Positions 1-11,700 of a stretch of DNA of 64,000 nucleotides are shown here, piece after piece. Position 1 is the first letter of the stretch; each line of letters opens with the position of its first letter. A program made the translations under genes and the position numbers. The stretch is from Pipra filicauda (lineage: Eukaryota > Chordata > Aves > Passeriformes > Pipridae): positions 1,059,001-1,123,000 of the forward strand of contig NW_024104294.1 in the NCBI RefSeq assembly GCF_003945595.2, in the 5' to 3' direction. The notes under the pieces are model-generated. The model was given only the letters and a program-made list of their open reading frames with translations. It did not search any database and was not told the DNA's origin.

Positions 1-851
1 TAGACTTTGAGGAAGGCCGGTGGGTCTGAGGAAATCTGACAATTTGATGGTAATGAGAGACCAGGCAGAGACAGCAGAATATCAGCTTTGCTGGCCCATT
101 GGAGGCTCATTAGCGTGCTGGGAATGGTTTGAGACTTTGGCCACGAGATCCCAGTGCCTGTCCCATGGCACACTGGGCTGTCAGAGGGACAGGGCTAGGG
201 GACTCCTTGGGGCAGCTCCCTCCCTGCAGAGGAATCTGACTATAGAGACAGCTCAGGGCCCAGACTCTTTGTGCTCTATGTGCCTGGGGACATTGGAACA
301 AATGCAGAGAGGACCTATTTTTGTCACTACATAAATAGTAGCCACCCCCTGCAAGAACTGTCTTTGTTCTTCCCTACTCCAGCCCAACATACTGTAAGGC
401 TTCCACAGCAGCCTGACCTTAAATCTCAATTCACGCCCAAATCCCAAGGGAGAGGGGGCTCTGTCAGGACTCCAGGAGATGGGTCATGAAATTAACATTT
501 CTGTCTCATTAGCTTTTGAAAGCAGCAGTTACAGCACAAGGGACTTGGCCTGGTGATGTACCTACACATGCACAGCATGCTTCTACTAAATCCATTAGAC
601 CACATCTGCCTAGAGTACATTTTTCTGGCCAGAACCCATAATATTAATCTCTGCTGTGTCCTACATCCAAAATCTAATTTTACACTTACTGTACTGGGAG
701 ATGCTGCACGAATAAAGGGATATGTCATTCTCACTTTTGCAGATGGAGCCATTCTGGGTTCCACTCCTGTGCTGCAGGACCCACAGAAGAGTTTACAGAT
801 GACAGGGGGGGTGACCAAGGGGACACTAGAAGCCCCAGAGCAGTGGTGTGA
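1..851. other. Unassigned non-coding sequence, left edge
   Basis: No recognisable gene or repeat. Short open frames on both strands (up to about 130 codons) have no family motif and overlap each other in several frames, as chance frames do. Nothing here shows a promoter, CpG island or RNA gene. The right part runs into a CR1 tail, and the last bases before 852 may be older CR1 sequence too diverged to recognise by eye. Confidence 0.6.
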
Positions 852-945
852 GCAAGGTTGGATAGGGCTCTGAGTAACTCTTCCCATGCAGAGGGGTTGG
901 AACTAGATGACTTTAATGTCCCTTCCAACTCAAACTGTGATTCTG
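852..945 (+). mobile_element. CR1 LINE, short 3'-end fragment (plus strand)
   Basis: The stretch reads like the 3' untranslated end of an avian CR1 retrotransposon. It runs from a 'ggttggatagggctctgag' block through 'gggttggaactagatga', then 'gtcccttccaact', and ends in a decayed 'gtgattctgag', the place where CR1 carries its short 'attctatg' repeats. The order and spacing of these blocks match the CR1 3' end as known in birds. The copy is severely 5'-truncated, which is usual for CR1, and has no coding part. It lies in the opposite orientation to the larger copy at 51226-52056. Its diverged tail suggests an old insertion. The 5' boundary is approximate. Confidence 0.85.
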
Positions 946-3212
946 AGAGACTGGGTAGAAAATATTTGCAGAATACACTGTTCTGGGTAAATCTGATGAA
1001 AAAAACCACCGAGTTACCTTGTTCTGCTAATGCTGAAGTTTCTACGCAGTTACAAAATTTGATTAACACATCTAATAGGACAGACAGTACCTAGCAGCTG
1101 TCAGTAATTATTTAGCCTCTGGCTGGCTTGCTTATCTTGAAAAGATTAAAGAAGCTGCAAATGCACTTCACAATGGAGACAAGGAACGAAACGAGATTAT
1201 TAGCCTTTTGTGAAAATGCACACCAATAAAATAACATAGGAGAGCTCAACGCTATTTCTTGAACAAGAAAGAAGTCACTATTCTCTATAAACTTAATATT
1301 TCACAAATGCCAAGATTATTTGTCTGGGGAAGAACCGTGGGAACTACTCAGCCTCACAGAAACTGTCTTCTCCAGTCACAGATACTGTCTGTGACGCAAT
1401 CTATGAGAACTGGGCATGAGTGTGCACGCTTTGCCGGGAGATGGAGAAATGCCATTCACAGGAGCTGTCTGTGCCTAACAGTTTCTTAAACTATGGGACA
1501 GGCAACAGGAGTTATTCTCAGGAACTAGTTTGCATTGGGTTGCATAGTGGTTATCTGTCATTAATCTGACATTTGGGGCTGTCTCATTTTACTGCTGCTC
1601 TGATTGTTAGGAGTAAGACTGCTGTTAGCACAAGTTTACTTCTAAAGGTTGGTATATGCTGAGCCCCAGACTCTGAGGAATATTTGTACCAAGATTTTGG
1701 GATAGGCAGTGAGAAATATTCTATTCCTCCTACAACCAGGAGAAGCCAGAACAGAGAGATGGAAATGGATGGAAAACAGGCAGCAGGGAATCTAAGTGAT
1801 TAACAGATAGATCGCTCTGCCGGGCAGTATCATACTGAAGGTTAAGCCTGGTTTTAAGTGAGATGCTACACATTTAAAGCAACTCCCTCTAGTTAAAGCT
1901 TATTACAGAGATCTACAAAGTCAGTGAGTAACATCTAGGAGACTGCAAACATCCCAGAGACAGGGTCTTTCCTCCTCTAAGTATTTGCACAGACCAGTAT
2001 TTATGCAGGACCAGAGCTACCTTTGTCAGGCACTAGGGACTGCAGGAGGCTCAGTGCCACTGTTACCTTAGGCAGGTATATTTTGTATTAACTGAAAAGT
2101 GACATAGAAAACAGCTGAATTAACCCACTATTAGAGGTGTGCATTCCACTCTGTGCTGTGCTTCAAGGAATTTGTGAGCTAAACACATTTCTTTGTTACC
2201 TACTCATGAAATCTTGACGTCAGAGTACAACAGCATTAAATATTAACTGATCGCCCAGAGGGCTTGAGATTATTTCTTTCTAAATAGGCTAAAAACCCTA
2301 CAGTTAAAAATTTTAGCTGATATTTCGAAACTTAGCAAGTAATTTCAAGTTACAGTGAATAACTGGAAGACCAGAGCTGGTAATAGAATTGTCTTCCATG
2401 GCTTCTGGTCATCCTCTCTTTTGTTGTTTCCCTCTTACTGATAGAGTGAGTAGGGGATGACTGTTGGTATTCAGGTGGGTATAACACATAGCACCATAGA
2501 AAGTGTAATTTATGGCCAAGATAGTTGTCCATTAACCAAATAAAACTTGAAATAAGAGTCTAATTATCAAAGGAAGAATTTTAAAAGTATCTGAGAGTTT
2601 TTCTGGGTTTTTTCCCCCTTTAATTCAGATTAAAACTTAAATCAATAACCAGATATAACCCACGTTTTGTGTCTTTAGCTTGGGTTTTTTTAATCTTTTA
2701 CATAGAGCAAAGCTAAAGGCATTGATTTTAAGTTTAAATCTGACAAGGAAATAGGTGCTAGCTGGGCTTAGCAAACTGATGCCATATTTGGGGAATACTA
2801 ATTAAGAAGCCCCAGCCCAAAACAAATCTCTCCCCTCTGTTTAAATAGAAGGCTGGTGCATATTGAACTCTGTCATCAGCTATTATTCAAATTGAAATAG
2901 GTCAGGTCCCTGAACACCTGTAAATTAGCCTGGAAATTCCCTCAATTAATGAAACCCTGTCTGCCTGAATTTATCCTGCCTTCCCTATAACACTTGGACA
3001 ATCATAGCTGTAGCATGTAAAATTAATCTCATTCTGTTACTTTCTGTGGAAGGGCATTTTGATTGTGCTCTGACCCCTGAGAAAAAGGTTAATACTTGTT
3101 CATTCTCCTCCCCAGTTTGCTCAGCAGACATCCAACTCCTGCAGTCCAGCAGGCTCACTGGAGTTGGCAGTCACAGGGCCTGAAGAACTGGACTCAGTTT
3201 GCAGTGCACTGA

Positions 3213-3229
3213 TTTTTTTTTTTTTTTTT
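3213..3229. repeat. Poly-T run (T17)
   Basis: Seventeen consecutive T on the plus strand. No LINE or SINE body is recognisable on either side, so it is called a simple homopolymer tract rather than the tail of a retroposed element. Confidence 0.9.
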
Positions 3230-4400
3230 ACTGCTATATCGACACAGTAAGTTTCATATTTAATTTACTTAACTAAATTTAATTATTGTTTTTCAAAAAG
3301 TCCTTCAGTTACTTAAAACGATCAGCTGTTCTGTCCTCTTCTTCCCTTTCTAATGTCTGCACAGTGGGTTTGTTCTGGAGCCCCACACTGTACTACAGGG
3401 AGCCCTTGCCCCTGGGATTTATAGGTAGTTCCATCTAATTGGATGTTTTCCTTTCCTGGAGTTTGCTCCAGGTTTTTTATAAGGTTTAACTTTGCTGCTC
3501 TTGGTATGAGGAGTTGGGCCACTCACTATCACTGATACCATTTGTGACTGGTTCTTACCCCATCAGACACATGCACTGCAGAAACTGAAAATGAATTAAG
3601 CAAATGCTCTTGATTAAATACAATGCTGCCAGCTTCAAACAATAATGTGACACAATGATTAAAACCAACAAAAGAGGTGCAATGCAAGTAGCTGAAGTTC
3701 AGTGGTGGATTAAGTTAAACTTGGGCATAACACCAGCTTCTCTGGTCCTGTTTTTGATTGGGTGGTCTTCAAGCACATGGGAGAAAATACTCATTTGCAC
3801 TTAGTGCCAATGCTCTAATCCCAAAGATAGGCTAAAATAAAGTAATATTTTTTTAAAAATGTTCAGGGACAGGAAAGGATTTTGTGGAAATACTGGGCTA
3901 GGATCAGAAAAATCCATCTTACCCTTAGCCTGTACAGGGTGTTTCCTACCAGGGGAATGAAGTGCACACCACTGCCTGCAGCCTCCCTCACCTGTACTGA
4001 GGTGCCTGGGCCTGGTCTGGCTCTGCCACAGACTTCAAAGGGGGCTTTGGCCGAGGCTTTCTGTCTGCTGCTCCCTCTCCAGTCATGATGCCCCTCCTTC
4101 TCCCGACCCTATGCCGTCTGTTCCAAATTTTTACACTGCAGATACTGTCTCTGTCTTTATGCTGGCAGACTCCTTCTTCCAGCATACTCCTGAAATGGAA
4201 TTTGTACCCTCGGGCCCTAACTCAATCATGTTCTGCCAAAATCTGGTGCTGAAGATAACTGCTGCAGAAAATTATCAAAGTGCTCAGTCTTCAAGGAAGA
4301 CTCAAGTTCTCCTCACAAGAAAGCAACTTGTCCTTTCCTTTCTCTTCTAAATATTTGAAATGCTTTATTTTATCTAAATGAACCTAGATTAAAAATGAGT

Positions 4401-4450
4401 TTATATATAGATATGGATATGAATATATACACTTATATATATAAATATAA
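4401..4450. repeat. TA-rich low-complexity patch
   Basis: Irregular TATA-type sequence with 'ttatatatag', 'gaatatatac' and 'acttatatatataaatataa' blocks. It is a low-complexity patch and not a clean microsatellite. Confidence 0.8.
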
Positions 4451-7400
4451 TGGCCCTAAGGGAGCCATCAGACATGAGCTGAGAACAAACCTGGAATGGT
4501 TTCTGCTGGTCAGGACCCAGCTGAAACAAAGTATACTCACATGATATGAAAGAAGTTAATTTTAAGTCACCTTCACTACCAGAGGTGCCCTTAAATCTCT
4601 TTAATGGGGTAGTCAGATATGTGATGAAGTTAAAAGAGCATGTCTAATTTACATGCATAATTATGTCAACCATATATACAAATTAAGCCCTGAAGGCCTG
4701 CCCTTAGAGAGGCAGAAGCAAGAAGAGGATAATGCAGGACTTGAGAGTAACAGGCAGTTCCAAACTCAGGTGAGCACAGAGCTCAGCCTTGTGGCCAGAG
4801 CCTCTTATTTTGAAAACAAAGCCTGGTTATGGCACATGTAAACTTGGGCTCTGATCTTGCAGCTTCCAGGGCTCCCTGGGCTCACACACAACACCCCCTG
4901 AACTCAGATCCCCCCAGTGAGCTGGGTATGGACAGAGCCACAGGCAGCTGGGCTGTTGCAGAGTGCTCACAACTGCCCCTCCCTGCAGAAGGGCTCCTCT
5001 CTGCCACATAACCCACTGCTGCAGGAGAGCTGATCCCAGGCACTGCTATTTCTAGACAGGCTGTGCCAGAATAGTTTAAGAAATGTAGAGCATTTGCTTA
5101 GGAACTGTATTCACTTGAGGCTCACCCTGCCCTGTTCAGCTGCTGTTCTCATCTGCACCCTCTGTTTGGTTTTCTGTTCCTGTTCTGAAACTGAATTGGT
5201 AAGCAGAAAATTTTGGTTACTGAATAAACCACTGCCAAAAATCTCTAAAGGATACACTGAAAAGCAAAGAGGTTTCTGTGTGAAAGGCAAAGAGCAACTT
5301 CCAGTCCAGAGAAACTCAGTACAGTTTCCCACTGGTGTAGTCAGAAGGAAAGTCCTTCCACAGCTCCCTGTGGAAGCTGTAACCCCTGTCTCATGGGGTC
5401 ACCCCCCCTCCACTCCCCATACCCATTCTAAGGGTGCAAAGGGTGTACTGGAAGAATACCAGAGAACACTGCAAAGAGATGAGAGCAGCCCTGGTGTATA
5501 ATCTGCAGTTCTGTAGGACTTTGGACATCAGTCCTGCATGAGATGGAGTGCAACACAGAGGTCCTGAGTTAGTGAAAGCTCAAGGCAGGAAAGAAATGCA
5601 TGGTGAAGTTCTCTGGCAGCTCCAGAGCCTTGCACTTGCCCTTGGACTGCGTGGGCATGACTGGGCTCATTCTCCCTGTGGATCTCATTAAATCTCCCAC
5701 AGTGCCTGAGCAGCAGCCATGCCCAGGCGTGAGCTCACTCACACCCAGCACTGTCCTTTGCAGCACAGCAAGCTTAGATCCAACCTTTGCAGGCAGACAG
5801 ACTCTCAGCACTGCAGCCTGCTAGGCCAGGCTTTTTGTCCCACAGGCAGCAGGTGCAGCTCCTGTACAGAAATTAAACTGAGCTCTGCCATATTTAAGAA
5901 CAACCCTGCAGTGACTGATGGGATTGGCTCCTACTCCTACTGTACCTGGCACTGAGAGACTGGCAGCAGGTGCCAACTGTGGGTACCTCAAGGGCTGATA
6001 TTATCACCATTAAACAAGGTCTAAAGAACACACTTTGAGTAAAAACTGTCCTGAAAGGGTAGGATTTCTTACAGCTCAGACTCTTGCTTCAGATTGTGTT
6101 TTCACTTATTTCACTGTGATGCCTGAAACTGGCTTATTAGGAGCATTCAGCTTATCAGTTAAATGGATTTTTGAGTAGCTCTTCATCATCTCCCTTCAAT
6201 ATTGTCAGGTTTTGAGGGAAGATGTTTATAAGCCATTATATAGAGATGTCTTTTATGTACACTAAAGAGCTCTTTCTCCAAGATCTTTACACTCACACTC
6301 CAACATATAGTCAGCTTTTACAGCTATATTAAAGTCTTCAGAATAGGTGGTTGGTTTCTACAGTAGAAATCCTTGGTATATCCCTTAATTACATGATTGG
6401 TCAATACAAGAGTATAGGAATAAATTTAATATAATACATACAACATTTTATCATGAAAACTGCAATTACTTTCAATAGAACAACAGTTCCCAACTAGACA
6501 AGCTGACCTGACTTTTCTTCTCCCAGCAAATGCTGAAACCAGCACCTACACAATGCAATATAGAAGAGAATCTCTCCTCTGGCAGAACAAATTATAAAAA
6601 CTAATGCTTATACTGCAAATAGCTTTAAATGCCATAGAACCGGGGTGTAAATTAGGGTACCATTAGACTATACTCATTTACACCAGGCCTCTAACTAGCC
6701 TACAACCCTGTATAACTCCAGGATTAATTACTGGTGCTTTTTTAGTGAATGGCCTATTGTTAGTTCTCTCAGCAGGTGCTCTCCTTATGCCGAGAGTTAT
6801 GGCATATCCCGTGCCTTCCCTGCACAGGAAAACAGAAGTTTTGTCTCTTCTTATTATATCTCAAAATATACTTCTTTTGTGTCTGTGGAAAACAGAGGAA
6901 GAATCACAGAGGTTTAATAACACTGAGCCTTTCACTAATCTTTGCAATCAGATCTGTGGGACTTTGCTGCCATCACACAGTACAATCACTTCACACAAGT
7001 GAGAAACCAGCGCAGCTTCAGTGTCCTGATAAAGTTCAGTACAGCAATCAGCTAAGCCTGGGCACGCTACATCCATCTTTCTGCTTGGTGCTTTATTTTG
7101 ATAACTACTGTGTTTGTGTCCTTTCAGATAATATTTGTCTAACACTAACATAATCAATCTGAGAGTCAAATTTAACACATTTAAATCTATACCTAAACTC
7201 CATATGTTGTGCACATTCTGGCATGTACTAACACAGCTGAGTGCCGTGAGGCATATTAACGAATCTCATCTGCAATTTGCTACTTGTTTGAAAAGAACTT
7301 TGTTGTAGAAGTTCTGCAGCCAATTCACTACACGCATGAAGTCAGCAAAACAACTCATTTCCTACTCTAATAAGACTCTAGTCTCTGGTTGGGATGGTTG

Positions 7401-8687
7401 GTTGCCAGAAGAAATGGCTTTCTTAAGAATGGAAGCACACAATTGCCTTTCTTACCTCCTCTATTATTCATTGTCAATGTAATGACCTTGCCATTTGTTT
7501 TTTTCAGCATTGATTCAGAGTCTTCTTTTGCACTGTAAAAGCCATATTGCCTTCTCTTCTCCCCCTCCTCAGATAATTGTTTCTTTAAATTATGTAACTA
7601 GTGATTTTCACAACAACTTCTTAACTCGCATTTGTACCTTTCCCTTATTTCTCCCCCACATCTGTGTACTGCCAGCTCCTCAAGCAGCATATGCTGATCT
7701 AATTCCAGCAACTCTGACAAACACGCTCCAAATTGTCTCAAAGTTCACCACATGTTCCCCAAAATTATCAGGTACCCACCCTGTCCATTCAAGGCCCTGC
7801 ATCTTAGGACATGAACAAATAAATTATCCAAAACTGCTGTGCATACATTAGTGGTAGTTGGAAGGTTTGTGTGGTAACCAACAAGGGCTTGTCAGGAAGC
7901 CCAGGGTTGTTGCATCTTCCAACAATCCAAATCATATATTTTTAATGAACTGGTAGAAGATCTTATTTATTCCAGATATTTCCCTTTTTCCCCACAGCCA
8001 TATTACTTGGTCTAATAAAAAGATTCAGGCCGCCCTGCCAAGCTTTTTCATAATTAGTAGCTGTGAGAGAGCTAGCTGATGTTATCCTTGGACATTCTGG
8101 TGAGACTTGGGACATAAAGCCATAAATTAGGTCACTTGTCCTCAGCAGACTCTATTTTCTTTCTGTGTTTTTACTGCACTTCTACGAAGACCCTCAGCAC
8201 AGAGAAAGAAGAAAAATAATCTCATGTGGAGAACTTCTAAAATTCAGGTTAAAAAAGGAGGGGGGAGTTCATAAAGGAATAGTTGACCATGTTATGCATC
8301 TGTGCTTTCTGGGTACCCATCAGTGAGAGGATTTCCTGATCTGTGTCTATTTTTCCAGGACATCAGTTTAATTTCTCTGTTTGAGTCCACTGCATTTTCA
8401 CCTATTGTTCTTTCTCTTCTTTTGGGGTTAACTGAAGTGGTGTTTTTGTACAGCTTAGGAATATTTATTACTTCTCGAATATCTATCTCTAAATGAAAGT
8501 AGAAATTAAAGCAGTCAGTTTTGGTACAGTAGAAAATTTGTTTTCTTTTATAGCTTTCCTGGCTGCTCAAGGGTAATACAATCAGGATAGGAGAAATGCT
8601 GTAGTCTTGATATCCACTGATAATTTTTCTGTTAATTTTCTGACAGTCTTCTGTTACTGCATTTATCTGCACATCCAAGCAATGAAG

Positions 8688-8715
8688 AAAAAAAAAAACA
8701 ACCAACCAACCAACC
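8688..8715. repeat. Poly-A followed by (CAAC)n microsatellite
   Basis: An A11 run (8688-8698) is followed directly by about four CAAC units (8699-8715). An A-run plus a short tandem array can mark the tail of a retroposed sequence, but no element body is recognisable to the left, so only the simple repeat is claimed. A long minus-strand open frame (8292-8717) starts inside this repeat, which makes it less credible as a gene. Confidence 0.9.
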
Positions 8716-11700
8716 ATGAAGTTTTCAATTCAATCTTGGCACAAACAGCACAATTCCCTTGGACACCAGTGCACATTGCACCCAGTAATATCATGATATG
8801 ACCTGAGACTACGTTTTCTCCTTCAACACCCTTGAACAGCTCTAAGAACATGGCAAGGCACTAGATTTTGTTATTAACTCATTCATACTGAGCCTTCATT
8901 TCTGTCATGCTTCAACCTCATTGGGACAATAAAGGATTGTTTCTTCTGCCTAACTCAAAGTGTCAGCTCTTTTTATAGCTTTTAATTTTAACTTCAGTAG
9001 GATGCCTCTTGCTAAATACATCTTTCTTTGACTTGCTGTCTGTGTGGAGGAAATGAGGCCAAGTTTGTTGGAATAGATCAACTAAATATCACAAATATGC
9101 AGACACCTCTACCCCCTCACACACAGAACAGCAGCAGCACTTGCTACTGAGACATATAATGGAAAATGGTATTTCAGAAATAATGTTTTACCTGACCCAC
9201 ATGATCTTGTTCTACCTGCTTTAAGTGTGCTAAACTTTCTCACAGACTTCCCATCAGTGTCTCTACTGCCAATGAAAGGAGAAGTGACAAGTAACTCTGC
9301 TTAAAAATCTGCATTACAAAAGCAAGCATTTCCCTACACTGCTAAACAACATCTCTGAGATAGCACTCACATAACCCTTTAACAGAATCACATCTCAGAA
9401 ATACACAGGTTTGCCTCAGTAAAAGTGACAGCAACCTTTACTTAGCCCCTGTCTAAAAGACTAAAGGAATATCCCTGAGACCAAGAAATTATTCATGGAT
9501 GGACAGGATCAAAGTCCTTTAAAACAATGCAGATTGCAAAACTTCATTCTTACTGACACATTCTGTTCTGACACCAGTTGTGATCCTGATACTCTGAATG
9601 TATAAAAATCATCCAGAAGTATAGAGAAATAATAAAAAAAAATCCCTCTCCATACGAAGTTTGACTGCAGTGCTTCAGCATATCTCACAAGTACTGACAC
9701 AAGAGACTGGCTTTCTATCATTAAGAATGAATTAGAATAAACTGTGAATCCCAAAGCTCCAGTTAATAGAAGCATAAAGAGAAAATTGGCAGGTAGCAGT
9801 GAGACAGTGGGCTGAACAGCTGCCATTGACAAGGTCTATAAATAGATTTTTCAAAGACAACACATTTTATTACATACAAACATAACGCTTTTTTCCACTT
9901 TGGGCTAGTAAGAGATTCTCATTTTAACAAAACATGGGGAAAGGCCACTTCACAAGTTTGTCTCTAGAGCAGATTCAGGCACTGCATTTTTATTCAGCTT
10001 CCCATATGCTTCTCATGCGTGTTTGCTGCAGAACAGCACGCGACTGATGTGAGGTTCTAACTTCGCCTCAGACACGCGTACCACAAAACTATATTTATAA
10101 GAGCCTTTAAAAATAAATCTTAAATATACTGTGTTAAGTAGAATCTGAGTTTGAGCAGGGGTAGTTCTCGTAGAGCAGCTCCTGTGTAACGCTCACTCTC
10201 CCCACTGGCTTTGGCAAAAGCAAGAGCCACCACTGCAGGAGCAGCCTGAGAAGGGCCATTAAGCAGCACTCTTAACATCCCTAATAATTCCTGCTCCAGA
10301 ATAGCAGGACAACTGTAGAGCACTTCACTGGGCTTTTCAAAACCACTTGGCATTTGTCAAACTTCTTTCCTGTGAGGTCAACAGCAGTTCTACCATTGCC
10401 CCTAGTAAGAGCTTAATTAGACCAGTGCTAAAGTGCTTTCAAATGCCTAAAGATGTCCAGACATAACCAATAACACAGATGCAAAGTGAAAACTACTTGT
10501 CCACACACCAATAAGGACAACTGGAGATTACATGACCTCAGATTTGGGCACCTCACTCATTGAACCATCATAAAAAATGGTGTGAAAAGTCTGTGCTAAA
10601 GTCCAAAACAACCAACCTGTTGGAGTGGATTTACAGCATTTCCTCACTAAAACAGATTGAAATCTGACTACTGTTCACATCATGCCTTGCACTGGAATTA
10701 TTCCTGCCAGCCTAAGTGGGTTTCTGGTCAATCCTGCTCACTGTGTCTGATTTCCACCATTACAGAGCACCTAAGAACCTGGTCTGCTGGTATTTTACTG
10801 GGAGACATTCTCTCAAACAATGCTCTTTTCAGGATGGAAGGTTCCTCGTGAAGAAAACTTGAAGGAGGTACAGGAGACAAATACAGAAGGCAGATGAAAA
10901 ATGCAATAGCAGGTGGGAGAGAAGAAACAAAGACACACTATTAAAAAAGAAATTAAAAGAGGGAAAGCAGGATAGGCAAGCAGCACAAAGCAAGGATATG
11001 AAGCAGAAAGAAGCAGAGGTCTCCTCAGCAACCTTTTTGTTAGTGCTGGTTTGCAAACAAATATGTTGATTTAGTGAGCTTTGGAGGAGTTGTTGTTTGT
11101 TCATTTTTACCTTTCAGAAATCAACAGCTTTCAACCTTACAGTCTGAGCTAAATTCAAAGGCTTCAGAAAACAGGCAATAATAAAAGACATAAAGCAAAG
11201 AAAGGAATATTGTGTTGTAAGGCTAAATACACCATGCAGGCAGATGTAATTACTCAAGTTTCAATATACCACCAATCTCAGAGCAGCAGTATTAAAAGAA
11301 AGACAAAATGAGTGAACGTCACTGAGAAATCCCTGCAGTTACAATTCTGTGCCAAACAAAGCCAGAAACCAAGGGGTCAGATGCTTTTGTTTGAAAGTGA
11401 TGTTGTAAGCAGGGTTTAAGGGCAGCCACACCTGCCTTCTTTGCTGTACTGAGGCAAATGACTGTTAAGAAATCGACACCATACATAACTCACAGCAAAA
11501 ACACAATTTGGGCAATAACCCTGTAGGTTTCTATTACAAAATGGACTATTAGGGTTAATGTTTTTGGAGATCATTTTGTTTAAATACAATTTTGCTTCAG
11601 CATGAGCTCATGTTGTTCCAATTGTGGGAAGGATTACTGTTCTGAATGTCCTTGGAATCAAGATATCCGTATATTATACCCACGTTTGGATCAGACTCTA

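Larger units (their letters stand above)
946..8687. other. Unassigned AT-rich non-coding sequence
   Basis: No gene is supported here. It contains a T17 run (3213-3229), a TA-rich patch (about 4401-4450) and scattered polyadenylation-like AATAAA words without context. Around 2860-3020 the sequence is AT-rich, non-repetitive and rich in TAAT cores, the look of a conserved non-coding element, but this cannot be shown without alignment. An open frame at 5094-5501 (plus, 135 codons) begins with a hydrophobic stretch that could pass for a signal peptide; the rest has no family resemblance and I treat it as chance. A consensus-like splice donor (CAG|GTGAGC) has its intron side at 4770, with no matching exon seen. 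Confidence 0.6.

Noticed and set aside
5094..5501. 135-codon plus frame with a hydrophobic N-terminal stretch resembling a signal peptide
   Set aside because: Apart from the hydrophobic stretch there is no family similarity, no promoter context and no exon structure. Hydrophobic runs are common in T-rich chance frames.
8292..8717. 141-codon minus-strand open frame
   Set aside because: Its start lies inside the CAAC/poly-A simple repeat, the sequence is AT-driven, and no family resemblance was seen.
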